Assembly (NCBI RefSeq): GCF_013318015.2
Contig: NZ_CP115843.1
Span: 124,001-188,000, forward strand
Source: Agrobacterium tumefaciens
Lineage (GTDB): Bacteria > Pseudomonadota > Alphaproteobacteria > Rhizobiales > Rhizobiaceae
Direction: 5' to 3'
Length of the DNA: 64,000 bases
Part shown: piece by piece, positions 18,187-26,591 of the stretch
How positions within the stretch are numbered: position 1 is the first letter of the stretch
Layout: each line of letters begins with the position of its first letter
The notes under the pieces: model-generated
Database searches by the model: none
Seen by the model: only the letters and a program-made list of their open reading frames with translations
Told to the model about the DNA's origin: nothing
Translations under genes and position numbers: made by a program

Positions 18187-18483
18187 AGGCAAGCGCCATA
18201 AACGAAGTACTCAGGGGTGGATATCTTTTCGCGCTTCCAGAAACCTGCGCTTGGGTACAACCGTATGTGATCGCCTATAGTTCTATCGGATCAAGACCTG
18301 GATGTATGCCGCATTATCTCACATGTCGTGGAGCCATCGAGTGATGGGAGCTGCGCGCCGCCGGGGCAGCTGCAGCGTTGAGTGCCTTCGGAATCACTTT
18401 CACCGTCCGGTTTAGAACCACCGCGACGCTTTGATGATTGCCGGGAGCAGGGCGAGCAACCCAATCCGGACGGCGCTTTCTGC
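18187..18483. other. 297 bp without a supported gene
   Basis: Convergent space between the enol-lactonase and the FUSC gene. No recognisable protein, clear terminator or mobile-element end was seen. Confidence 0.4.
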
Positions 18484-20460
18484 CTATCGCGACGCGAATA
18501 TGGACGGGTGGCCGGACAGGTCGTGGGCGGCCAGTTCCAGCAGCCATTGCAGCCTGCTGGGCTGGTCCGGATCTGGCTCACCAGCACCCGTGATCACCGC
18601 ATCGAGTCCGGCCGCATAGCCGCGCAACGTTTCTCCCGTCCGCACCGGATCGTCGAGCGATGAGCTCATCAGACGAAGTGTTTCCTGAAGAGCGCGGTGG
18701 CTGGCGTCCGTGAGTGCTGCGGAGTCTCGCATTTCACCCAGGCGCAGGAGCACATGCCCGAGCGACAGTGCGGCGAGAGCATCCTCGACGTCCTCGACCC
18801 GTCCCCACGATCGGACGGCGAGGCTAAAGACGAGATATCGCAATCGCGCAAGATGCCGTGCGGCCCAAGGGGTGCTGGCGCGGATCGAAATCGCGGTAAT
18901 CTCCCTGCGGATCGAAGCTCTCAGATGCTGACGGCGACGCTGCGCATCCATCGGGAGAAGCCAGCGATAGAAGGCGTAGCTCACCGCGATTCCGGCAAGC
19001 AACGCCACCTCGATGGCCACAAGGCCCACCGGATCGACCGGGTGAATGTCGACCGGGCGCGCCAGGATCGCAAACAACATGTTGAAGGCGAGCCCAAAAA
19101 CGATGGTTCCCTGCTTCGCCTGCAGCAGCGAGGCTGCGAATATAAGAGGAACGGCAAGCGCTAGGGAAAGCCAACCGTTCGCCACCGCCGGCAGAATGGC
19201 AGCGCGCCATAACAGGGCGGCAAACGAGGCAAAGAGACCGCCGAGGAATATCTGACGAACGGCCGGAGCGGGTTCGTCCACCATGGAGAACAGGACCGTG
19301 AAGATGCAGGTTCCGAGCATCAGGTATCGCAGCGGTTCCCAGCCGATAAGCAGCCAAATCGCGCCGACGACAGTGGAAGCAATGGCACCCCGGAGCACGG
19401 CCAGTTGAAGGGCCGCCAGATCCGGATGTGGCGTCGAGCGGTGCAGGTCCGTCTCGCCCGAAGCTGTGCGGATCTGTTCATAGCTCCCGGCGGCGCGCGT
19501 CAGCAGCGTTCTCATTTCGTCGAGAACCGGCGCCAGCAGGACATCTTCCCGCTCCAGCTGTAGGGCGGCCGCATGGATTTCCTGCATATCGAAGTCGCGA
19601 CCGGCTCCCAATTCTTCAGCTGCCCGGCTGAAGGCCTGGCTGAGGGCCAGCATTCCCGAATGACCGGGGGCCAGGTGCAAAGCTTCGCGCGAACGGATGG
19701 CCCGAGCCACGACGATGAGATCGAGATGGCTCGCAAACAGGGAATTCAGCTCCCGCAGCTGACGACGCGCCGCGAGCGACCCGGCTGCGGCATCCTCCGC
19801 CGAAGCCTCGACACCGGCGAGCGAGAGCAGGAATGCGCGCTCCCGCGCAAGCGATCGTTCGCCTGGTTCAGACAGGGCATCGGCGATCAGGGCCAACGCC
19901 TGCGACGCCACGCTGCGGGAACGGACATCTACGCTCGATCTGCCTGCCCGCGGGCCAAACACAAGCGCAACAAGGATCGCCGATCCGATCCCGATAACAT
20001 TGTCGACGGCACGAGCTACCGCAAAAGCCAATGGATCAATAGGTGTCATCAGCGTCAGCGAAACGATGACGGCACACGTCAGCCCGCACAGAGCCGCACC
20101 ATAGGCGCGCTGGTGCCGCATCACGTTGGCACCGCCGCAACAAAGAGCGATCCAGGCGGCAAGGCCGAACACGGCAATCGTGGGATCGGCGGGCCAGACA
20201 AGCACCAGCACGGCTCCAGCCGCTGCGCCCAGCAGGGTGCCGAAGAGCTGGGCCAAGCTTCGTTCGAACAGGAGACCGCGGGGAGGTTGCCCGACCATCC
20301 AGACCGTCATGGCGGCCCACCACGGGTAGTCGAGGGAGAGCGCCGTTGCGACAGCCATCGCAAGCGTCGACGCGCCGGTCAGTCGTATGGCGACATTGGA
20401 GATCGCCGGGTCGCGCACGGCAGCAATGAAAGAACGCACCACACCCCCATTGGTCGAGAA
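18484..20460 (-). CDS. FUSC-family (aromatic acid / fusaric acid efflux) membrane protein
   Basis: About 658 residues arranged as two copies of a five- to six-helix membrane block, each followed by a soluble part, as in AaeB/FusC-type exporters. The first block includes LDYPWWAAMTVWMVGQPPRG and LFGTLLGAAAGAVLVLVW; the second includes ATVVGAIWLLIGW and FILFSMV-like helices after residue 370. The family exports aromatic carboxylic acids such as hydroxybenzoates or fusaric acid. It is downstream of the aryl-alcohol and aldehyde dehydrogenase genes on the same strand, which fits export of the acid they make. No membrane-fusion partner is seen. The start is uncertain: the ATG at 20460 has no clear ribosome site. 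Confidence 0.85.
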   Translation of the reverse strand, partial: FSTNGGVVRSFIAAVRDPAISNVAIRLTGASTLAMAVATALSLDYPWWAAMTVWMVGQPPRGLLFERSLAQLFGTLLGAAAGAVLVLVWPADPTIAVFGLAAWIALCCGGANVMRHQRAYGAALCGLTCAVIVSLTLMTPIDPLAFAVARAVDNVIGIGSAILVALVFGPRAGRSSVDVRSRSVASQALALIADALSEPGERSLARERAFLLSLAGVEASAEDAAAGSLAARRQLRELNSLFASHLDLIVVARAIRSREALHLAPGHSGMLALSQAFSRAAEELGAGRDFDMQEIHAAALQLEREDVLLAPVLDEMRTLLTRAAGSYEQIRTASGETDLHRSTPHPDLAALQLAVLRGAIASTVVGAIWLLIGWEPLRYLMLGTCIFTVLFSMVDEPAPAVRQIFLGGLFASFAALLWRAAILPAVANGWLSLALAVPLIFAASLLQAKQGTIVFGLAFNMLFAILARPVDIHPVDPVGLVAIEVALLAGIAVSYAFYRWLLPMDAQRRRQHLRASIRREITAISIRASTPWAARHLARLRYLVFSLAVRSWGRVEDVEDALAALSLGHVLLRLGEMRDSAALTDASHRALQETLRLMSSSLDDPVRTGETLRGYAAGLDAVITGAGEPDPDQPSRLQWLLELAAHDLSGHPSIFASR

Positions 20461-20569
20461 CATCGACCGCGTCGGCACAGATCATTGCACCGACCGTATC
20501 AGGCCATAATCGAAAGGAACGTCCTGCCGGTCTGGAGCCAGACCAGCGGGACAAAACGTTGCCCGTCCG

Positions 20570-22021
20570 TCAAAACGGATAGGCCTGGGCCGGGTCTTCC
20601 AGTGTCACCCACTTGATCTCGGTGAACTCCTCGATGACGGCCCGACCGTCGAAGCGGCCATAACCGCTGTTCTTCATGCCGCCATAGGGGGCCTGCGCCT
20701 CGTTCTGGACAGTCGCGCCATTGACATGCACGCAACCGGCCTGGATGCGCGTGGCGGCCGAGATCGCTCGGTTGATGTTGTTGCTGAACACAGCGGCCGA
20801 CAAGCCATAGTCCGTGTCGTTGGCGACACGCACGGCCTCTTCGATGTCGCGCACGCGCACGACCGTGGTGATGGGGCCGAAGGTCTCCTCACCGTAGATG
20901 GTCATGCCGGGCTTGACGTGATCGACGATGGTCGCGTCCATCATCGCGCCGTTGGCCTTGCCTCCGGCCGCGATCACCGCACCCTTGTCCACGGCATCCT
21001 GCAGCATGGCGTTGATCCGCTCACCCGAAGCTGCATTCAGGATCGGGCCGACGACGCTGTCGCTCGCCTGCATCGGGTCTTTCGCCACAAGCGCCTTGGC
21101 GCGCTCGGCGAAACGCGCCACGAAGGCGTCGGCAATCTTCTCGTCGACGACGAAGCGTTCCGTCGACATGCAAATCTGGCCCTGGTAGAGGAACGCACCG
21201 AATACGGCGGCATTGACCGCGCCATCGAGGTCGGCATCGTCGAGGACGACGAACGGCGCTTTGCCGCCGAGTTCGAGCAGGCAGCGCTTCAGATAGCGGG
21301 CCGAGGTTTCGGCGATGACGCGTCCGACTCGGGTCGAGCCAGTGAAGTTGACGCGGCGCACGGCGGGATGGGCAATCAGGACCTCTGTCACCGGACCGGA
21401 ATCCTTGGGCGCGATCGTGATGAAGTTCAGAACGCCGGCCGGCAGGCCTGCCTCATAGAGCGACGACGCCAGCAGGGCGTGGGTGCGCGGGCTGTTCTCT
21501 GACGCTTTGAAGATCACCGGGTTTCCGCAAACGATCGGATAGGCCATGGCGCGGGCGCCAAGCAGGATCGGTCCGTTCCAGGGGGCGATGCTTAAAACCA
21601 CACCAGCAGCCTGGCGGATCGTCAGCGAGAGCGTACCGGGCTTGTCAGTCGGGAGGGTCTCGCCTTGGATCTGGGTTGCCAGACCGGCGGCCTCACGAAA
21701 CAGAGCGGCCGAGCCCAAAACGTTGAAACGCGCCCACAGCTCCGAAGAGCCGACCTCGGCAGCCATGACCTCGCAGAACTCGGGCAGCTTCTGCTCGAGG
21801 ATATCTGCCGCCTTGAGCAGGATGGCACGCCGGGTCGAGGGACCGGTGGCCGACCACGAGGCGAAAGCCCGCGCAGCGGATTCGGCGGCGGCAATTGCGT
21901 CGTTCACCGATGCCGCGGCGCCTGTGGTCACCACCTCCTGGCTGACGGGATGACGTCGCTCAAACGTGGCCCCATTTTCTGCCGGGCGAGGAATATTGTC
22001 GATGATGAGTTCGGTCTTCAT
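20570..22021 (-). CDS. NAD(P)-dependent aldehyde dehydrogenase (aromatic aldehyde / vanillin DH type)
   Basis: Aldehyde dehydrogenase of 483 residues. The active-site Glu is in LLELGGKAP, the catalytic Cys in YQGQICMSTERF, and the cofactor-site turn is NFTGSTRVGR. The class is close to benzaldehyde, salicylaldehyde and vanillin dehydrogenases by overall pattern; that substrate class is inferred mainly from the aryl-alcohol dehydrogenase 50 bp upstream. AAGGAC precedes the ATG. Product acids could enter the catechol pathway or leave via the FUSC protein. Confidence 0.92.
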   Translation of the reverse strand: MKTELIIDNIPRPAENGATFERRHPVSQEVVTTGAAASVNDAIAAAESAARAFASWSATGPSTRRAILLKAADILEQKLPEFCEVMAAEVGSSELWARFNVLGSAALFREAAGLATQIQGETLPTDKPGTLSLTIRQAAGVVLSIAPWNGPILLGARAMAYPIVCGNPVIFKASENSPRTHALLASSLYEAGLPAGVLNFITIAPKDSGPVTEVLIAHPAVRRVNFTGSTRVGRVIAETSARYLKRCLLELGGKAPFVVLDDADLDGAVNAAVFGAFLYQGQICMSTERFVVDEKIADAFVARFAERAKALVAKDPMQASDSVVGPILNAASGERINAMLQDAVDKGAVIAAGGKANGAMMDATIVDHVKPGMTIYGEETFGPITTVVRVRDIEEAVRVANDTDYGLSAAVFSNNINRAISAATRIQAGCVHVNGATVQNEAQAPYGGMKNSGYGRFDGRAVIEEFTEIKWVTLEDPAQAYPF

Positions 22022-22071
22022 TTCTTGTCCTTCTTGGGTGTCCGCGCCTGTGGTTCTGCTGCCAGAGAAAG

Positions 22072-23214
22072 TCAGGCGGCTTCGTCGAAACGCACGATCG
22101 GTTTGATGGTGATACAGCTTTCGCTGTCGGCCATGGCCTGGTTCAGCTCGTCAAAACGGTAGAACTTGACCAGACGGTCGAACGGGAACCGGCCTTGCCG
22201 GTAGAGCTCGATCAGTTCCGGGATGAAGGTGCGCGAGACCACGTCGCCCTGCACGATCCCCATGATGCGGCGGCCGGGGATCATCACCTCATTGACGTTG
22301 AAGCTGGCCTCGGTGCCTTCGCGCGTGGCGCCGACGATGCCGCAGGTCCCAAGCGTTGCGAGGCTGTCGATCGCCTGGCGCAGTACCTCGGCGCGGCCGC
22401 TGCATTCAAGGGTGAAGTCGGCGCCGCCAGACGTGATGCGGCGAATTTCCTCGACGGGATTCGTTTCGCGGCTGTTGATCGCGTGCGTCGCGCCGAGTTC
22501 CAGCGCGAGCACGAGCCGATCGGGGTTGACGTCGACCGCGATGATCGTCGTCGCCCCGGCCACACGGGCCGCCATCAGGGCCGCAAGGCCGACCGCACCG
22601 GTTCCGAAGGCCGCGAAGGCGGAGCCCCCATGGACCTTCAGCGCATTGAGCACCGCGCCCGAGCCAGTTTGGATGCCGCAGCCGAGGGGGCCGAGTAGTT
22701 CCAGCGGAACATCTTTGCGAACCTTCACCACGTTGCGTTCGCTGGCAATCGCATGGGTGGCGAAGGAGGATTGTCCGAAGAAGTGATCGTGCAACTCCCC
22801 GCCATGGGCGTCGCATGACGAGCAGCTCCCATCCATGCGCGCGCCGCCGAAGTTGAGAAGGGTCATATGCTCGCAATGGGCGGGATGGCCTGTAGCGCAG
22901 GGAGCACACAGGCCGCAGGACATGTAGGTCAGCACCACATGGTCGCCCGGCACAACGGTGGTCACGTCGCTGCCGACCCGCTCGACCACGCCCGACCCTT
23001 CATGGCCGAGGATCATAGGTATGGGCGTTGTAAAGTATTGATCGCGCACGACCATGTCTGTGTGGCAAACGCCGCTGGCGACAAGTCGAACCAGGACCTC
23101 GTTTGCCCGGGGCTCTTCCAGCGAGGCGGTTTCGATATGCAGCGGTTGTCCCGGTTGCCGGAGAACTGCTGCCTGTATCTGCAGGCGTTGAGATGTATCT
23201 TGGGACAAGGGCAC
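22072..23214 (-). CDS. zinc-dependent aryl-alcohol dehydrogenase
   Basis: Medium-chain zinc alcohol dehydrogenase of about 380 residues. Catalytic zinc ligands are in GVCHTDM, GHEGSGVVE and GPLGCGIQTG; the structural zinc cysteines are in SCGLCAPCATGHPAHC. The cofactor turn is FGTGAVGLAALMAA. The pattern and length match benzyl/aryl-alcohol dehydrogenases (XylB/AreB-like). The GTG start at 23214 overlaps its own GGGAGG, so a TTG two codons later (23208) is possible. It is first in the ADH-ALDH-FUSC transcript and divergent from a LysR gene. Confidence 0.91.
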   Translation of the reverse strand: MPLSQDTSQRLQIQAAVLRQPGQPLHIETASLEEPRANEVLVRLVASGVCHTDMVVRDQYFTTPIPMILGHEGSGVVERVGSDVTTVVPGDHVVLTYMSCGLCAPCATGHPAHCEHMTLLNFGGARMDGSCSSCDAHGGELHDHFFGQSSFATHAIASERNVVKVRKDVPLELLGPLGCGIQTGSGAVLNALKVHGGSAFAAFGTGAVGLAALMAARVAGATTIIAVDVNPDRLVLALELGATHAINSRETNPVEEIRRITSGGADFTLECSGRAEVLRQAIDSLATLGTCGIVGATREGTEASFNVNEVMIPGRRIMGIVQGDVVSRTFIPELIELYRQGRFPFDRLVKFYRFDELNQAMADSESCITIKPIVRFDEAA

Positions 23215-23307
23215 CCTCCCGGTAAACGTTGGCTGGTCTATCTGGAATTTTGACCCAACCCGTTAGCGCATCGCATTCCGCAGCGGAAACACCGTTTTGG
23301 TATTGAG

Positions 23308-23324
23308 CATATCGATACGATATG
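23308..23324. promoter_or_regulatory. CATATCG-N3-CGATATG inverted repeat in the ADH/LysR divergent promoter
   Basis: A perfect 7-bp inverted repeat with a 3-bp centre, in the 171-bp space between the aryl-alcohol dehydrogenase and the LysR gene. It is 62 bp before the LysR start. Its size and position fit an operator for that LysR protein. Confidence 0.55.
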
Positions 23325-23385
23325 TAATTCCTCTGTTTCGTTGAAGACAACGGCATTTGATTCCCATCGTCATTCGTGAATCGAT

Positions 23386-24324
23386 ATGTCAATCGACCTG
23401 AAACGCCTTCGCTATTTCGTAACAGTCGCCCGCCTCGGAAGCTTTACCCGCGCGGCCGAAGTCCTGGGCATGGCGCAACCGCCGTTGAGCCAGCGCATCC
23501 AGGAACTCGAGGCGGAGGTCGGCTCGCTTCTGCTGGACCGCGCCGCCCGGCCGCTGGAACTGACGACCGCTGGGCGTCTGCTTTACGAGCAGTCATCCCA
23601 GATCCTGCAGCGTACCGAGGCAATGATGGCGTCGATGCGCCGCTTGCAGAGCGATCAGCGTCCGGTGTTTCGCCTTGGTATGGTGCCAACAAACTTCCAC
23701 GGCAATCTGGCCGGCATCATCCGGGATTATCGGCGGGCGCTTCCAGGCGTCGAGGTACGCATCGCAGAGATGAACAGCATCGAGCAGGCCGAAGCGCTGC
23801 GCGAGGGACGCATCGATGCCGGGATCAGCCGCGTCGAAATCGCCGCGCCCGGTGTTCGCCGGATCGTGCTCCGCAACGAACCGATGGTCGCCGCACTACC
23901 GGTCGATCATCCGCTGGCGACGATCGAGGAAGCGATGCCGCTGGCCTCGCTGAAGGACGAACCCTTCATTGTCTACACCAGCAATCCGCGCCCCAGCCTC
24001 GCCGACCATGTGCTCGCGCAATTTGCCGAGCGCGACATTGCGCTTTCGAGGATCGTCGAGGTCGGTCAGTATGACACCGCACTGATCATGATCGCCGCGG
24101 GCGAGGGGGTGTCAATCGTCCCGGCCTCCGCCCGCCTTGTCGGCTCCGTGGGCGTGGCCTATCGGCCGCTCGCGGAGCATATCACCACGCCCATCGTTCT
24201 TTGCTATCGCGAGGACGACACAACGCCCGAGCTACAAGCGTTTCATCTCGTCGTGTCGGAATTTTTTGCGGAACGCCGGCTCCCTATCCCCGCCTTAATG
24301 GAGCCGGTGTCAGCGGGACCCTGA
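23386..24324 (+). CDS. LysR-type regulator
   Basis: LysR protein of 312 residues. The N-terminus is MSIDLKRLRYFVTVARLGSF with HTH AAEVLGMAQPPLSQRIQELE, the same subgroup as BenM/CatR. The effector domain begins FRLGMVPTNFHGNLAGI. It sits between the divergent aryl-alcohol operon and the downstream DoxX/dioxygenase operon, so it could control either or both; the palindrome at 23308-23324 favours the former. Confidence 0.92.
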   Translation: MSIDLKRLRYFVTVARLGSFTRAAEVLGMAQPPLSQRIQELEAEVGSLLLDRAARPLELTTAGRLLYEQSSQILQRTEAMMASMRRLQSDQRPVFRLGMVPTNFHGNLAGIIRDYRRALPGVEVRIAEMNSIEQAEALREGRIDAGISRVEIAAPGVRRIVLRNEPMVAALPVDHPLATIEEAMPLASLKDEPFIVYTSNPRPSLADHVLAQFAERDIALSRIVEVGQYDTALIMIAAGEGVSIVPASARLVGSVGVAYRPLAEHITTPIVLCYREDDTTPELQAFHLVVSEFFAERRLPIPALMEPVSAGP

Positions 24325-24479
24325 ACGGACAGGCGCCAGCAGCGCGCATCGGGCCGCCTTAAGAGGGCGTTATTCCTTCCAAAATGGAACGAATAACCTG
24401 CAAATCGACGCGCTAATCAAAATTTCGAAACGGATGCATATTGGGCTTCTAACAACCTCGAACCTCGGTAGGCCTCGTC

Positions 24480-24896
24480 ATGATTGACAATCGTACTGCT
24501 CCTTATGCTGCTCTTGTCCTGCGTATTGCGCTTGGCATCCTGTTCCTCGCCCATGCGGGCCTCAAGATCTTCGTGTTCACGCCTGCCGGTACGGCGGGCT
24601 TCTTCGGCTCGCTCGGCCTGCCGGGCTGGCTCGCCTATGTCACCATCCTGTGGGAAGTTCTGGGCGCGCTTGCCCTGATCCTCGGCGTGGTGCCGCGCCT
24701 CGTCGCCATCGGCATGATCCCGGTCCTGCTCGGTGCCATCTTTACCGTCCACGGCGCCGCCGGCTTCTTCTTCAACAACCCGAATGGCGGCTGGGAATTC
24801 CCCGCCTTCTGGATCGTCGGCCTTGTCGTGCTCGCCCTCATCGGCGACGGCCCCTTTGCGCTCAAGCCCACGCCGGCTGGCGCCAAAAAGGCTTGA
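24480..24896 (+). CDS. DoxX-family membrane protein
   Basis: Small integral membrane protein of 138 residues with about four helices (ALVLRIALGILFLAHAGLKI, WLAYVTILWEVLGALALILG, GMIPVLLGAIFTVHG, FWIVGLVVLALIGDGPFALK). DoxX proteins are quinone-linked; in Bacillus subtilis a DoxX protein is encoded beside a ring-cleaving dioxygenase (catDE, mhqOP). The same pairing is seen here: the dioxygenase starts 4 bp after this stop. First gene of a five-gene operon. Confidence 0.9.
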   Translation: MIDNRTAPYAALVLRIALGILFLAHAGLKIFVFTPAGTAGFFGSLGLPGWLAYVTILWEVLGALALILGVVPRLVAIGMIPVLLGAIFTVHGAAGFFFNNPNGGWEFPAFWIVGLVVLALIGDGPFALKPTPAGAKKA

Positions 24897-24900
24897 ACCG

Positions 24901-25776
24901 ATGGCCGATCAGGACTCTGCCGCTGCGACCCGCCTGTCGATGGGACGGGTCGCCCTGACGGTCAACGACCTCGACCGCGTATCGGACTTCTACCAGCGCT
25001 CGGTCGGCCTCCATCTCCTTCGCCGGGATGGGGCCACCGCCGAGCTCGGAGCCGGCGATGAGACGCTGCTGGAACTTCGGCACGATGCCTCGGCGCGGCG
25101 CCGGTCTCCACGCGATGCCGGTCTTTTCCATACCGCCTTCTTGCTGCCGTCGCGGCCCGACCTTGCACGCTGGACGAGAAACGCGATGGAAACGCGCTCA
25201 CCTGTCGTGGGTGCGTCGGACCACAGTGTCAGCGAGGCGATCTACCTGTCCGATCCAGAAGGCAACGGCGTCGAGATATATGCCGATCGTCCCGCCTCCG
25301 CCTGGAAATGGCAGGGCGGCCTGGTCGACATGCCGAGCGATCCGCTGGATGTCGAAAATCTTCTGGCCGATGCCAACGATGAAACCTGGAACGGATTCCC
25401 GGTCGGCTCGAAGATCGGCCATGTGCATCTTCAGGTTGGCGCCATCACGCCAGCCGAAGAGTTTTATGCCGCCGTCCTCGGCCTCGATATCACCTCCCGT
25501 TATCCGGGCGGCACCTTCTACGCCGCCGACGGCTATCACCACCACATCGCAACCAACATCTGGAACAGCCGGGGTGCCCCGGTGCGCTCCGAGCCCACAA
25601 CAGGCCTAGCCGAGATCAGGATCGAACTTGGCCTGGAACGTCTCGCGGCAGTGAAAGCCCGATCAACACAAAGTGCCACGAACGGCAATGACGGCTTTCT
25701 CATCCGCGATCCCTGGGGCACCGCCATCGTGTTGGTGCCTGTCTCGTCCCACAACAACCAAGGAGAACCAGCATGA
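24901..25776 (+). CDS. two-domain VOC ring-cleavage dioxygenase (CatE-like)
   Basis: Protein of 291 residues with two VOC (glyoxalase/extradiol dioxygenase) modules. Module 1 runs from RVALTVNDLDRVSDFYQ to SDPEGNGVEIYADRP; module 2 starts SKIGHVHLQVGAITPAEEFY. Metal-ligand-type residues are HTAF, GHVHL and the Glu of GVEIY. The order and length match the catechol-2,3-dioxygenase CatE type rather than classical XylE. The ATG at 24901 fits the gene spacing, although the frame is open upstream through the doxX gene. Its stop overlaps the next start by 4 bp. Confidence 0.88.
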   Translation: MADQDSAAATRLSMGRVALTVNDLDRVSDFYQRSVGLHLLRRDGATAELGAGDETLLELRHDASARRRSPRDAGLFHTAFLLPSRPDLARWTRNAMETRSPVVGASDHSVSEAIYLSDPEGNGVEIYADRPASAWKWQGGLVDMPSDPLDVENLLADANDETWNGFPVGSKIGHVHLQVGAITPAEEFYAAVLGLDITSRYPGGTFYAADGYHHHIATNIWNSRGAPVRSEPTTGLAEIRIELGLERLAAVKARSTQSATNGNDGFLIRDPWGTAIVLVPVSSHNNQGEPA

Positions 25777-26537
25777 CTGACACCCGCCCCGCCGATATCG
25801 TCAGCCCGATCAGCGACAGCGTGTTGCCAAATCGTGTTTCCGCAGCCGAGGCTCGCGCTGCAGGCCGCTATGGCCATGACAAGCCGACGGCCGAAAACAG
25901 CATCCTGCTGCTGGTCGATCACCAGATCGGACTGATGGCCGGCATGCGCGATACCACCTCGCTTGCCGAACTCAAGAGCAATGTCGTCGGTCTCGCCCGC
26001 ACGGCGAAGGCTCTCGGTATCCCGACGCTTATCACGTCATCCAATGCGCAGTGGCAGAACGGAGACAACCTGCCCGAGATCAAGGAGCTGTTTTCCGACC
26101 AGCCGATCTATCGCCGCACCGGCATCATCAACTGCTACGAGGACCCGACCTTCCGCAAGGCGCTGGAGGATCTGGTCGAGAAGACCGGCCGCCGCCACAT
26201 CATCGTCGCGGGCGTGACCATCGGCACATGCTGCGCACTACCGACTCTGTCGATGCTCAACGATGGCTACGCCGTCTTTCCGGTCGTAGATGCCTCCGGT
26301 GCCTGGAACCGCTATGAGGCCGATGCTGCAATGTCGCGCATGGCGAATGCCGGTGCGGAACTGGTATCCACCTTCGCGCTTGCCTGCGAACTGCAGGCCG
26401 ACTGGAAGAGCCCGACCGCCAACGCGATGCTCGAGCCCTTCGTCCAGAACCTCTCGGAATACGGTTTCGTACTCCAGAATTTCTGGAACAACGCCAATGG
26501 CCACACCGTCTCCGACCCGTTCGGAATGGTGAAGTAA
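25773..26537 (+). CDS. isochorismatase-family hydrolase
   Basis: Cysteine hydrolase of 254 residues. The catalytic Asp is in LLLVDHQIGLMAG, the Lys position near RTGIINCYEDP is replaced or shifted, and the catalytic Cys is in GVTIGTCCALPTLSMLNDGY. The family splits amides or vinyl ethers (nicotinamidase, isochorismatase, YcaC-like). It starts inside the dioxygenase stop (ATGA), so it is made with it. Its role in quinone handling is not established. Confidence 0.87.
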   Translation: MTDTRPADIVSPISDSVLPNRVSAAEARAAGRYGHDKPTAENSILLLVDHQIGLMAGMRDTTSLAELKSNVVGLARTAKALGIPTLITSSNAQWQNGDNLPEIKELFSDQPIYRRTGIINCYEDPTFRKALEDLVEKTGRRHIIVAGVTIGTCCALPTLSMLNDGYAVFPVVDASGAWNRYEADAAMSRMANAGAELVSTFALACELQADWKSPTANAMLEPFVQNLSEYGFVLQNFWNNANGHTVSDPFGMVK

Positions 26538-26551
26538 GCACGAAATGTGTG

Positions 26552-26575
26552 GCCCGTTCCCTTCGGGGAGCGGGC
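26552..26575 (+). other. hairpin with TTCG tetraloop inside the operon
   Basis: GCCCGTTCCC-TTCG-GGGAGCGGGC, a 10-bp stem with one G:U pair, in the 54-bp gap between the isochorismatase-like and glutathionyl-reductase genes. No T-run follows, so it is more likely an mRNA-stability or processing element than a terminator. Confidence 0.55.
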
Positions 26576-26591
26576 GGAAGGGATTTGAGGA

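Noticed and set aside
19573..20616. Plus-strand open frame of 347 codons opposite the FUSC gene and the end of the aldehyde dehydrogenase
   Set aside because: It spans the antisense of two good genes and is Arg/Gln/His-rich as expected from GC-rich shadows.
24733..24900. N-terminal extension that would fuse the VOC dioxygenase frame to the doxX region
   Set aside because: The extra 56 codons are a shifted reading of doxX; the ATG at 24901 right after the doxX stop is the natural start.
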